The position numbers and the translations under genes were made by a program. A stretch of 6,877 nucleotides of DNA from CAIVSN01 sp031539165 (GTDB lineage Bacteria; Patescibacteriota; Gracilibacteria; BD1-5; UBA2023): assembly GCA_031539165.1 (NCBI GenBank), contig JAVKLK010000028.1, positions 1 through 6,877 on the forward strand. The letters are read 5' to 3'. Position 1 is the stretch's first letter. Every line of letters starts with the position of its first letter. Below the pieces are notes generated by a model. The model saw only the letters and a program-made list of their open reading frames with translations. It was not told the DNA's origin and did no database searches. Shown here in pieces: positions 1-6,877 of this stretch.

Positions 1-26
1 CACCCGTTTTTTTAGCGAACCCCCCT

Positions 27-57
27 TTTGTACCCCCCCCCCCCCCCCCCCCGTCAA
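27..57 (-). promoter_or_regulatory. Possible promoter with poly-G spacer, pointing left out of the window
   Basis: On the minus strand, TTGACG (57-52) resembles a -35 box and TACAAA (32-27) resembles a -10 box in four of six bases. The spacer is 19 bases, all G. The pair follows the terminator, where a promoter for the next gene would be expected. The gene it would serve is not in the window, so this is a guess from pattern. Confidence 0.25.
33..52. repeat. Homopolymer of 20 C (G on minus strand)
   Basis: There are 20 uninterrupted C residues, followed by GTCAA and then six G (58-63), so a short C6/G6 hairpin can also form. Another C6 lies at 20-25. Runs of this length change length by slippage and are also frequent sites of sequencing error, so the exact count is uncertain. 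Confidence 0.9.
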
Positions 58-84
58 GGGGGGAGTATAGGAAAATATTTCACA

Positions 85-115
85 AAAATAGGCCCCAATG
101 CATGAGACCTATTTT
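85..115 (-). terminator. Intrinsic terminator, 13-bp stem, after the giant gene
   Basis: A near-perfect inverted repeat pairs 85-97 with 103-115 around a 5-base loop (98-102). On the minus strand the stem starts AAAATAGG and ends CCTATTTT, with two G-U pairs inside, and continues into a T run. It begins 15 bases after the TAA. The A/T runs on both sides mean it could also work in the other direction. Confidence 0.85.
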
Positions 116-130
116 GTTTGGAATTCGGGT

Positions 131-3100
131 TTATTTAAGCCATTTTCTTGGCACAAATCCCGTTCCTTTCTTCGTTCGGATTTCTACCCAAGTTTTGTTG
201 ATGATATCCAGAACATATACTTTTTCTCCTTGTGGAAGCTGTCCAACGCTTCGAGCGTCTCCAGAAGGACGGCTTCGGACATTGAGTGCATGCGCTCGTA
301 CATAAGCGGTAACTACACTGTACTCTGGAGCATAGTTTGCTTCGAAGAGTCGAGGATCAATACGGGCAATATCAGCACTTTGAAGTCCTCGAAGATATTC
401 CATTCGTACCCATCCAGTTGATCCACCTGAAACAATCTTTCCCCATCCATCAACTTCTCAGACAAGAAGTACTCGACTATTTCTGGTAATAACATCGACG
501 AGCTTCCCTGAAGCGCTTGGCTCCGTTCGGATATTTACACTATTCGCCGCACTCACGTAACGAACGCCTGGTTCATAAATATAGTTTATGTTTTCTGGTA
601 CGTTGCTTGTTGGAACAAGTCCTGGGTTAGCAATGACATATCCGAATCCTAGAGTGTCTACCGCTGTTCCTAGAGATTTTGTTTCAACCGGAGTCTTCGG
701 AGGAGTCGAAACAGTATTTGTTGGACTCTTTACGACAGGTTTTGTTGTAGAAGAAGTTGGTTTCTGAGAAGATGTCGGTTTCTTCGTTACCACTGGTGTT
801 TTTGTCACAGGTTTTGTAGGAGTGAGCGTAGTAGTTCCGCTTGCCGTACTTCCTGTTGTTGTTTTTAGCACAAGAGGACTCGCACTTGTCGCGACAGGAG
901 CTCCGCTATTTCCTCCACCGCCTCCTCCGGAAGAAGATGAGCTTCCTCCACTGGAAGATCCACCACTTGTTCCGCTAGAGAAACTTCCTCCGTTTGAGGT
1001 GCTTCCTCCAGTGCTTCCCGTTGCTGTACTTGAACTTCCACTAAATGTTACTGGAGTCACAGGGGAATCGGTAGTATTTCCAGCACCATCTGTCGCTCGA
1101 ACGAAGGTGTAGTATGAGGTAAGTGGGTTTACACCAACGAGAGATCCAGAATGATTCAATCCAACGGTTGCCCCACTCCATACGAGCGTTGCAAGCACAT
1201 TCGATCCTGTTCCTACATAGAATGTTGCCGTACTTGGTTCATTTGTAGTGAAACTGTAGAATCCAGTAGTAACTCCCGATGCAGTAACTCCACTAAATGA
1301 TTGAATTCCGATAGATGGAGCAAGGCTGTCCTGTGTAATTTGTATCTGAGCTCCTGTTGAAGTATTACCGACAGAGTCTGATGCCTTGACCAAAATTGCT
1401 ACTCCTGCCCCAGAATACAATGGAATAGAGAGGGAGAATGTACCACTTGCTGTTGCCTGAGCCGTAATAGCTCCGGTAAATGCTCCTGACCCAGAGGCTA
1501 CTGTTGCAGAGAGAGTTGCTCCTGCTTCAGAAGTACCGGTAATGATGTAATTACTCGTATTTGTACTTACATTAGATGTATCCAGCGTGAGTGTTGGTGC
1601 GGTAGAATCTTCTGTAATCACAACATTCTGGGTGAGTACTGAACCAAGCCCATCTGTTGCTCGAACCGTGAATGTATGAACGGTATCCGCAGTAAGAGGA
1701 AGAGCGAATGAGAATGTACCACTTGCTGTTGCCTGAGCTGTTGTTGTAGCGGATCCAGAGATTGCGACGGTTGCGAGAGCCTTGGTGCTTCCAGTCAATG
1801 TATAGGTTGTTCCGTGTACTATTGCGCTCAAAGGAGCGATGGTCAGAGTGAGTGGAATCGGATCTTGAATGAGCGTGAGAGCATTTGTTCCGCTATTTCC
1901 TGCACCATCTGTGACTGTTACAGTAAGCACATTTGCTCATCCAATAGAAAGTGGAACGGCGATTGAGTACGATCCTGATCCATTTGCTGTTCCTCCAACG
2001 ATTCCTCCAGAACCACCACTCACCGTCAAGCTGGCAAATGGTTCTGTTGTTCCACTAAGAGTATATGTGGTGAGTGATGTGAGTGTTCCGCTTGCTGTAG
2101 CAAAGCTTACCGTAGGAGCTATTGAATCATGGGTAATAGTAAGTGCTCCTGTAGCTACATGGAGTGCTGGATCTATGGAAGAGAGGGAAATAGTATTGAG
2201 ACTATTTGCTGTTAGTGGAACAGTGAAACTGAAGTTTCCGCCTCCTGCCGTACCGCTTCCTGTATTCGCTCCTTGAACAAAGGTAACAATAGAATTATTT
2301 TTTGTTGTTCCAGAAACAGAGACTGTTGCCTGGTTGGTGAATGCTGGAAGAGGGGAGAGAAGCAGGGTATTTGCGACAGAATCTTCCGTAACACTCAGAT
2401 TGGCTGATCCACTATTTGTAGCGGCATCCGTTGCCACTACGGTAAGGGTATTAAGTGCATCCTGAATAAGTGTTGCGTCAATCGAAAATGCTCCAGTGCT
2501 TGTCGCAGTTCCAGTAGCGACTACTGATCCCGATTGATTGAATACTGCAAGAGAAGCGAGAGCTTCTGTATTTCCCGTGATGGTGAATGTATTTTGATCA
2601 ACAATCGCTCCACTGGCAATATCAATGACTACCGTAGGACGAATATCGTCTTGAATAACACTTGCTGCTCCAGTGCTCGTATTTCCTGCTCTATCTTGAA
2701 TGGTAAGACTGAGAGAATTCGTCTGGTTTCGGTTGAGAGGGAGTGTCCCGCTGTACGATCCGTCAGCAAGAGCGGTTACCTGTACTGTTCCACTTCCTCC
2801 AAGAATGGAGAGAGTTGAATACGCTTCCGTAGTTCCACTAAATGAAACAGAGGTCTGATTTGTAACAGATGCGCTTGTAGCAAAGGTATATACAGGTGTG
2901 ATAGAATCGTGGGTTACAGTAAGAAATCGAACAGAGCTGTTCCCTGCGCTATCCACTGCCGTCACAGTGAGGGTATTGGAAGCATTTGCTCCGAGTGTCA
3001 CTGTACCACTCCATGTTCCTCCTCCATCAACTGAGCCAGTAAGCGTTCCTCCTGAACCAGAAATGGTAACCACCGCTCCAACTTCCGTTGTTCCAGTGAG

Positions 3101-6100
3101 AGTGAATGCTGCTTGATTCACAAACTGATTATTTGGAGTGCTGATGACGAGGGCAGGAGGAGTGTTGTCAACGACGAGTCCAGTAGTATGGAGCCCCGAC
3201 ACGTTTCCGAATCCATCAACTGCCACTGCAGCATATGATCCATCTTGAACTCCGTTCGGAATAGTAAACGAGTAGGCTGTTCCACTCACGGCATTTGCTT
3301 GACCAAGGAATGCGGTGCTATTAGCTATAAGGGCAGTAATATCAGCGGTAGTTGCCACAGTAGAACCACTTCGAACAAAGTAGAGAGTTCCTGTTTCATC
3401 AAGAGAAAGTTGTGTTTGGGTAGTTGTACCACTTCGAATTCGCTCTTGTACCAACACTACATCACTGATTGCTGGAGCTGTGATATCCATAGCAATTGCA
3501 GAGTAGGTGAATGCCACTCATGGAACATTTGCCGAAAGAATCACATTTGTACCACTTGCCGTTGCTGTAACGCCAGGAGCGGTGATGACTCCGGCTATTC
3601 CCGTTGCTACTGTTGCATCGGTATCCCCAGCTGAACTGAGATAGTCAAAATTGGTTCCATTAATCGTGACTCGGAATGTCCACTTCTTTGCTGTATTCGA
3701 TGGAGTTACCGTCACTACCTGACTTACAGGAGGAACATTTGTTGCTACTACTGTTGCGGTTTGAATATTTCGTACAGTGAGGGCGCTCAGGGTGAATGGA
3801 GTTCCAGGAGTCGTTGAGGTAAGAATCATGTCTGATCCACTTGCCGTTGCTGTGACACTTCCACTTGCTTGAGCCGCGGAGAAGAGTGCTGTTTTTGTAG
3901 CAGCATCACTGGAAGTATACGATACAGAGAGGGGAACTCCATTGAGGGAGAATTCTACGATATCTCCTGTGACGAATACAGGAAGTGCGACTCGTTCAAC
4001 CTGTGCTACTGGGGAAACGTTATTCACGGTGATTGCCGGCGCAAGAGTATTGCTCAGACCAATAGAGCCAAGAGTGAAAGGGGTTCCTGCTGTCTCAGAT
4101 GAAACGGTTACAACAAGACCGCTTCCTGTTGCAGTAACTCAAGGAAGTGCATCAATCTGAGAGACGAACGCTGCGAGGGTATCCGCTTCTGATCCAGAGA
4201 AACTTACGAGAACAGAACCAGATCCAATAGTGGTCGTGAGACTATCTCCCACAACAAGATTTCTTGGAATGGTAAGTGTCTCAATCTGTGTTTGGGCTGG
4301 TATATTTGCTGTGATGAGAGTATTTGGTACACTCATATCAATAGCAAGAGCTCCATCGGTGAAAGGGATTCCGGCTGCTTCTGCCGTAATGGTAATAGTT
4401 TTCCCTATTCCATCACTCACAGCGGTGACTCATGCGAGCGCATCAATTTGCACTGCAAGAGCAGCGAGAGTCCCGGCTGTATCAGTAGAGAATACCTGGG
4501 TAAGAGTTGTTCCATTAATTGATACACTGAGTACTTCTCCTGAAACAAGATTTCGGTTTATGGTGTACTGATCAACCTGTGCTCCACTTGCTGTATTTGG
4601 AACAAGATTCGTAGCAGATACAGATTCTCCCGTAATTCGGAGCGTTGCCGTATACGGTGTCCCTGCAATAGTAGAGGCAAGAGAGAGGGTTTTTGTTGCA
4701 CCAGAGTATGTCGCGCTCACTGGTCCAGCAGCTTCAAACTTACCCGCAAGCAAAGAAAGAGTGGTTGCCATATCAGTACTGAATGGCTGAGAGAGGGTCG
4801 CCCCAGAAAGAGTTCCTACAAGGGTCAATCCTGCAGTTATATCATACGGGAAATAGAATGAATCCGACTCTGCTGTAGGAACTCCATTGGACTGAATTAC
4901 TGTGGGGGCTCCAATGTTTTGCACTTCTACTTGTCCGATAACGAGACTTGCTCCAGTCGCCGTTGTAGAAACAGTAAGAGTATTTGAGCCACTTGCTGAT
5001 GCAGTCACTCCCGACACTCCAGATATTGCCGTTGCAACATTCAAAAGTGTGGTGAAAGAGTCCGTAGAGAATGGAGTACTTATTGAAGTACCATTCACGG
5101 TTACCTTGACTGTATCACCTGAAACAAAAGCACTCGGGAATTGAATAGACTGAATAGCCTTACTTCCTGCTGAACTTGAAATTGTTTGGCTTGCAGCTGA
5201 GTCGTGTTTCAAACCAAGTCCACCTGCAGTAAATCCAGTACCTGCGACACCCGCAGTAACCGTGATAGTTTGTCCACTTGCGGTTGCGGTAAATGAAGGA
5301 AGACTTGAGATATTGCTTGCAAGATTTGCGAGAGTGGAAGCCGAGTTCCCCATGAATGTCTGGGTGAACAACGCACCATCAAGAGTAAGTGTGAGAGTGT
5401 CTCCGTTTACCAAAGTTCGAGGAAGCGTATATCTTTCGCTCTGAGCAACTGCTTCTCGACCTGTAACCGAAGTAGAGGTAAAGGTTCCTGCTGTGCTTGA
5501 ATCAATAAACTGAACGGTTGTCGTACCTACTTGTGATGTCGATCGAGTAAAGATACCCGTATTCCCACTTCCAGAAACAGAGAGTAACCCATTAGATGGA
5601 TCGTTGATACCACTGAGTCCTCGAAGGAGAGCAGCAATGGTACTCGTATTTGCTGAATCAACGCTGATTTGAGCGGTATTATTCGAACAATCGTAGTCCG
5701 TTGTCGCTCCTGTTTTGAATTGAATAAGACATCCTCCAAGAACAATGCTATCGCCATTTGATGGGACCTGGGCTACCGTTACAGAAATACTTGCACGGGC
5801 CTCGGAAGCATTAGCAGTAATTTGTGTTGCGCTTGTATTAGCACTTGTAATAGTGAGTGGAGTTGCAGCAAATGAAACCCCTGCAGTTGCTGCAGTAACC
5901 GTAATGGTACGAGCAGCAATATCTGCTACCGCATCTACATTCGGATCAGCATGAATCAAATTTGCAACTGCTTGGAGTGTCGCAGCATCTGAGGTGGCAA
6001 ATGTTTCAACGAAACCAGATCCTGCAATATTTCCAGATACGGAATCCCCCGCAATGAGAAGATTTGGAATAGAATATACCACAACCTGCTTCACTGGATT

Positions 6101-6877
6101 AACCGCATTCTGAATAACGGTAGGGGAGAGCTGATTGAGAATAGTGAGCTGTGAAAGAGTAAATCCAACTCCAGCAGTGGTTGCACTTACGGTAATAGTA
6201 CGAGTTGCAAGAGAGACTGAAGAATTGATACTTGCTCCAGAAAGACTATTTGCGAGAGCGGTAATCGTAGCATTTGAACTTCCTGTGTACGTTTGTGTTA
6301 CGGTCGAACCATTCAGAACTACAGAGAGTGTATCTCCTGCTACAAGATTTCGGGGAATGGTGATGCTTTCGCTTTGAGTTCCTCCAACAACATTCTGTGT
6401 GAGAGAAGTAACAGGAAGCTGTGTTTGAAGTGCGAAGACTCCGCTAGTAAATCCAACTCCTGGAGAAGTAGAAGTAATGGTAATAGTTCGAAGAGCGATA
6501 TTTGCTGTCGCTGCTACATGGGGAAGCGCATCAATTGCTCCGGCAATACTATTGAGTAGAGCACTGCTTGACCCAGTAAATGAAGCAGTGATATTGGTGC
6601 CATTAATACTTCCACTCAGAGTATCCCCTGCGAAAAAGTCACGTCCGAATGAAAGAACATCCTCCTGTGCTACGGCAACAATGTTTGGATGAACATTTAC
6701 GAGCGTTGCGTGTCCACCAGTTACCTGAAGATTGCTGATAGAAAATGGAGTACCTGGAATTGCTGAAGTTACTACTACTGCACTTCCACTGAGGCTTGCT
6801 TGAACATTGGGAAGCGCATCAATTTGGCTTACCAATGCGGCAATCGTAGTATTTGAACTTCCTGTATATGTTTGCTG
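131..6877 (-). CDS. Giant repeat-rich surface/adhesin-like protein, UGA read as glycine, 5' partial
   Basis: A single frame runs from the right edge to TAA at 131-133, giving 2248 residues with the N-terminus missing. It contains five in-frame TGA codons (residues 816, 913, 1120, 1647, 2140 in window numbering) and no in-frame TAA or TAG. The six open segments between the TGAs are all in one frame, and the protein homology runs across every TGA. Order of parts: eleven ~95-residue beta-type repeats (1-1130), eight Ig-like modules (1132-1851), an FN3-like module (1852-1948), a Ser/Gly and Thr/Pro/Lys linker (1949-2064), and two SH3b domains (2104-2162, 2190-2248). The composition is rich in Ser, Thr, Ala, Gly and Val, with only two cysteines, typical of exported stalk proteins. 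The start, signal peptide and promoter lie outside the window. No LPXTG signal or C-terminal membrane helix is present. Surface location and an attachment role are inferred from architecture; no enzymatic motif is visible. Reading it as several separate genes is unlikely, because the segments lack start sites of their own and split domains in the middle. Confidence 0.93.
134..310 (-). other. SH3b domain 2 at the extreme C-terminus
   Basis: Residues 2190-2248 contain LNVRSRPSGDARSVGQL, QGEKVYVLD, the Trp-containing strand TWVEIRT and the ending GTGFVPRKWLK, followed directly by TAA. The N-(V/I)-R-(S/T)-x-P-S motif is shared with the first SH3b domain and is the family hallmark. A tandem SH3b pair at a free C-terminus suggests that this end touches cell wall or a partner protein. 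Whether that is the cell's own wall or another cell's is not shown by the sequence. Confidence 0.88.
392..568 (-). other. SH3b domain 1 (contains an in-frame UGA)
   Basis: Residues 2104-2162 show the bacterial SH3 pattern: VNIRTEPSASGKLV, then a VLLV strand, a GW turn (DGWGKI) and GWVRMEYL at the end. The UGA at residue 2140 lies between VLLV and EVDGWGKI, where SH3b domains commonly have a glycine or another turn residue. The domain is complete only if UGA is translated. SH3b domains often bind peptidoglycan peptides, or act as protein-binding modules in secreted bacterial proteins. Confidence 0.85.
458..460 (-). other. In-frame UGA, residue 2140 (SH3b domain 1), read as Gly
   Basis: The context is SRVLLV-UGA-EVDGWGKI. 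Translation through it restores the second half of an SH3b domain. A stop here would cut that domain in the middle and remove the second one. Confidence 0.88.
686..1033 (-). other. Low-complexity Ser/Gly then Thr/Pro/Lys linker
   Basis: Residues 1949-1992 are almost only Ser, Gly and Thr, including a run of six glycines. Residues about 1999-2064 are rich in Thr, Pro, Lys and Val, with units such as TKPVTKTPVVTKKPTSS. Such stretches are flexible or extended cell-wall-spanning linkers in bacterial surface proteins, and Thr/Ser-rich ones can be glycosylated. Here the linker separates the stalk from the C-terminal SH3b pair. The long plus-strand proline-rich frame in this region is its antisense shadow. 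Confidence 0.85.
1034..1324 (-). other. Fibronectin type III-like module
   Basis: Residues 1852-1948 run from LAPSIGIQSFSGV to TPVTFSGS. The features are a FYSFTTNEPSTATFYVG strand pair, an LNHSGSLVGVNPLTSYYTFV segment matching the usual L-x-GL-x-P-x-T-x-Y-x-F pattern, and a final RATDGAGN turn. This matches FN3-like modules of bacterial secreted proteins better than the Ig-like modules before it. It is the last folded stalk module before the flexible linker. Confidence 0.7.
1434..1738 (-). repeat. 29-bp exact direct repeat in two Ig-like modules
   Basis: Positions 1434-1462 and 1710-1738 are identical over 29 bases, 276 bases apart. They code for the shared protein segment AQATASGTFS in the last two Ig-like modules. 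Most other module pairs have diverged at the DNA level, so this marks recent duplication or gene conversion. Confidence 0.8.
1937..1939 (-). other. In-frame UGA, residue 1647 (sixth Ig-like module), read as Gly
   Basis: The context is PLSIG-UGA-ANVLTV. Ungapped alignment with the sister modules (LGANASNTLTV, LIQDALNTLTV, LTANSLNTISL) puts it in a column of mostly small residues (Ala, Ser, Thr, Gln). That is compatible with Gly but does not prove it alone. Confidence 0.85.
3518..3520 (-). other. In-frame UGA, residue 1120 (repeat R10), read as Gly
   Basis: The context is SANVP-UGA-VAFTY. In the other ten copies this column is always glycine (for example IPGTPF, SPGVGF, TAGVSF, AAGIPF, TPGTPF). 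This is the strongest single piece of internal evidence for UGA = Gly. Confidence 0.95.
4139..4141 (-). other. In-frame UGA, residue 913 (repeat R8), read as Gly
   Basis: The context is QIDALP-UGA-VTATGSG, almost the same as PGVTATASG in R10. It is the same repeat column as the UGA in R7. Confidence 0.92.
4430..4432 (-). other. In-frame UGA, residue 816 (repeat R7), read as Gly
   Basis: The context is QIDALA-UGA-VTAVSDG. The equivalent place in R5 reads SGVTASASG and in R10 reads PGVTATASG, so glycine fits. Homology continues on both sides in the same frame. Confidence 0.9.
5444..5806 (-). other. Inserted ~120-residue module with the protein's only cysteine pair
   Basis: Residues 358-478 separate repeats R3 and R4 and do not follow the repeat pattern. 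The module begins SEARASISV, has a VPSNGDSIVLGG strand turn, then CLIQF and DYDCSNN, with cysteines at residues 383 and 397. It ends with GREAVA just before the QSERYTLPRTL opening of R4. The pattern of a GD-(I/V)-x-GG turn, an F-x-TG hairpin and an alanine/leucine-rich helix resembles small beta modules seen in phage tail and filamentous surface proteins, but this is a loose resemblance. No other cysteine occurs in the 2248 residues, so the two probably form a disulfide within the module. Its function is unknown. Confidence 0.65.

Larger units (their letters stand above)
1325..3484 (-). repeat. Eight tandem bacterial Ig-like (Big) modules
   Basis: Residues 1132-1851 split into modules at 1132-1238, 1239-1325, 1326-1411, 1412-1500, 1501-1585, 1586-1673, 1674-1758 and 1759-1851. 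Seven of them, 85-93 residues each, share a start like TAPTLTL or TPPALVI, a core strand ending in TGTTE or SGTTE, a PLxxxxxNTLTV strand, and a D-x-AGN-S turn. They close with VTHDS, VTEDS or ITQDS. This is the usual signature of Ig-like repeats in bacterial adhesins and surface stalks. The first module (1132-1238) is longer and different: it has a TAPAISDV start, an LSLDETGTLYFV strand and VAVDGFGNVSG. One in-frame TGA (residue 1647) lies within the sixth module. The modules are expected to form a rigid rod; ligand binding cannot be read from the sequence. Confidence 0.85.
3488..6877 (-). repeat. Array of eleven ~95-residue beta-rich protein repeats (family not recognised)
   Basis: Residues 1-1130 are built from copies R0 (partial, 1-70), R1 71-167, R2 168-262, R3 263-357, R4 479-572, R5 573-668, R6 669-765, R7 766-861, R8 862-957, R9 958-1051 and R10 1052-1130 (short). 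Each copy opens with a motif like IPRNLVAGD, followed by a beta hairpin with INGT or LNGS. Next come a TQTYTGSS or FSTD turn, a helical stretch ending in IDALP, then VTATASG, a TITVT strand, and a closing AGxxF. The glycine of the last motif is present in all ten of R0-R9. The order of elements loosely recalls flagellin-hook-IN-type beta modules, but I cannot assign a family. R10 is degenerate at its opening motif and leads straight into the Ig section. Copies differ strongly at the DNA level, so this is an old array rather than a recent expansion. Confidence 0.85.

Noticed and set aside
53..63. C6/G6 hairpin next to the poly-C run as a second terminator
   Set aside because: No T run follows the stem on either strand, and the hairpin is an unavoidable result of a poly-C run next to six G.
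98..421. Plus-strand frame of 107 residues near the left end
   Set aside because: It starts inside the terminator hairpin and overlaps the well-supported SH3b coding region on the other strand; its protein has no recognisable pattern.
822..1112. Proline-rich plus-strand frame
   Set aside because: It is the antisense of the Ser/Gly/Thr linker; its proline and valine richness follows from the complement of the Gly/Ser/Thr codons.
2534..4102. Several plus-strand frames rich in Cys, Ser and Arg
   Set aside because: They are out-of-frame antisense shadows of the repeat region and show no domain logic of their own.
458..4432. UGA read as tryptophan (code 4) or selenocysteine
   Set aside because: The aligned columns hold Gly or small/turn residues, never Trp or Cys, and TGG is used normally for the SH3b tryptophans.
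131..6877. A pseudogene with five nonsense mutations
   Set aside because: All five interruptions are TGA, there are no TAA, TAG or frameshifts over 6.7 kb, domain patterns are intact on both sides of each, and a clean terminator follows the final TAA.
131..6877. Six separate genes in tandem
   Set aside because: The apparent starts are internal TTG/GTG/ATG codons in the middle of repeats or domains, all segments share one frame, and one break cuts an SH3b domain in half.

Overview
The window holds one giant gene on the minus strand. It enters at the right edge (6877) without its start and ends at a TAA at 131-133. In the standard code it looks like a chain of six broken ORFs, but all six are in one frame. 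The five breaks (458-460, 1937-1939, 3518-3520, 4139-4141, 4430-4432) are all TGA, never TAA or TAG. The encoded protein is repetitive, so its own repeats show what TGA means. One TGA sits in a column that is glycine in all ten other repeat copies. Two others sit where neighbouring repeats read PGVTA or SGVTA. Reading UGA as glycine gives one uninterrupted chain of 2248 residues. This is genetic code 25, known from the candidate phyla Gracilibacteria (BD1-5/GN02) and Absconditabacteria (SR1), so the source is most likely an uncultivated bacterium of that group.

Layout in the direction of the protein (right to left). Positions 6877 to about 3488 carry eleven copies of a beta-rich repeat of about 95 residues that I cannot assign to a named family. 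They are interrupted once (5806-5444) by a different module that holds the only two cysteines. Positions 3484 to 1604-1325 carry eight bacterial Ig-like modules. Positions 1324-1034 are a fibronectin-III-like module. Positions 1033-686 are a Ser/Gly and then Thr/Pro/Lys low-complexity linker. Positions 568-134 carry two bacterial SH3 (SH3b) domains at the C-terminus. The architecture suggests an exported fibre- or adhesin-like surface protein, with a long repetitive stalk and a C-terminal pair of domains of a type that often binds cell wall. In this host-dependent group a role in attachment to other cells is plausible, but that is inference.

The 130 bases after the stop hold a strong intrinsic terminator (85-115) and then a run of 20 C (G on the minus strand). 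That run lies between a -35-like TTGACG and a -10-like TACAAA. It could be a length-variable promoter for the next gene to the left, or simply a hard-to-sequence homopolymer. No tRNA, rRNA, CRISPR array or mobile element is visible. The plus-strand reading frames are shadows of the large gene.
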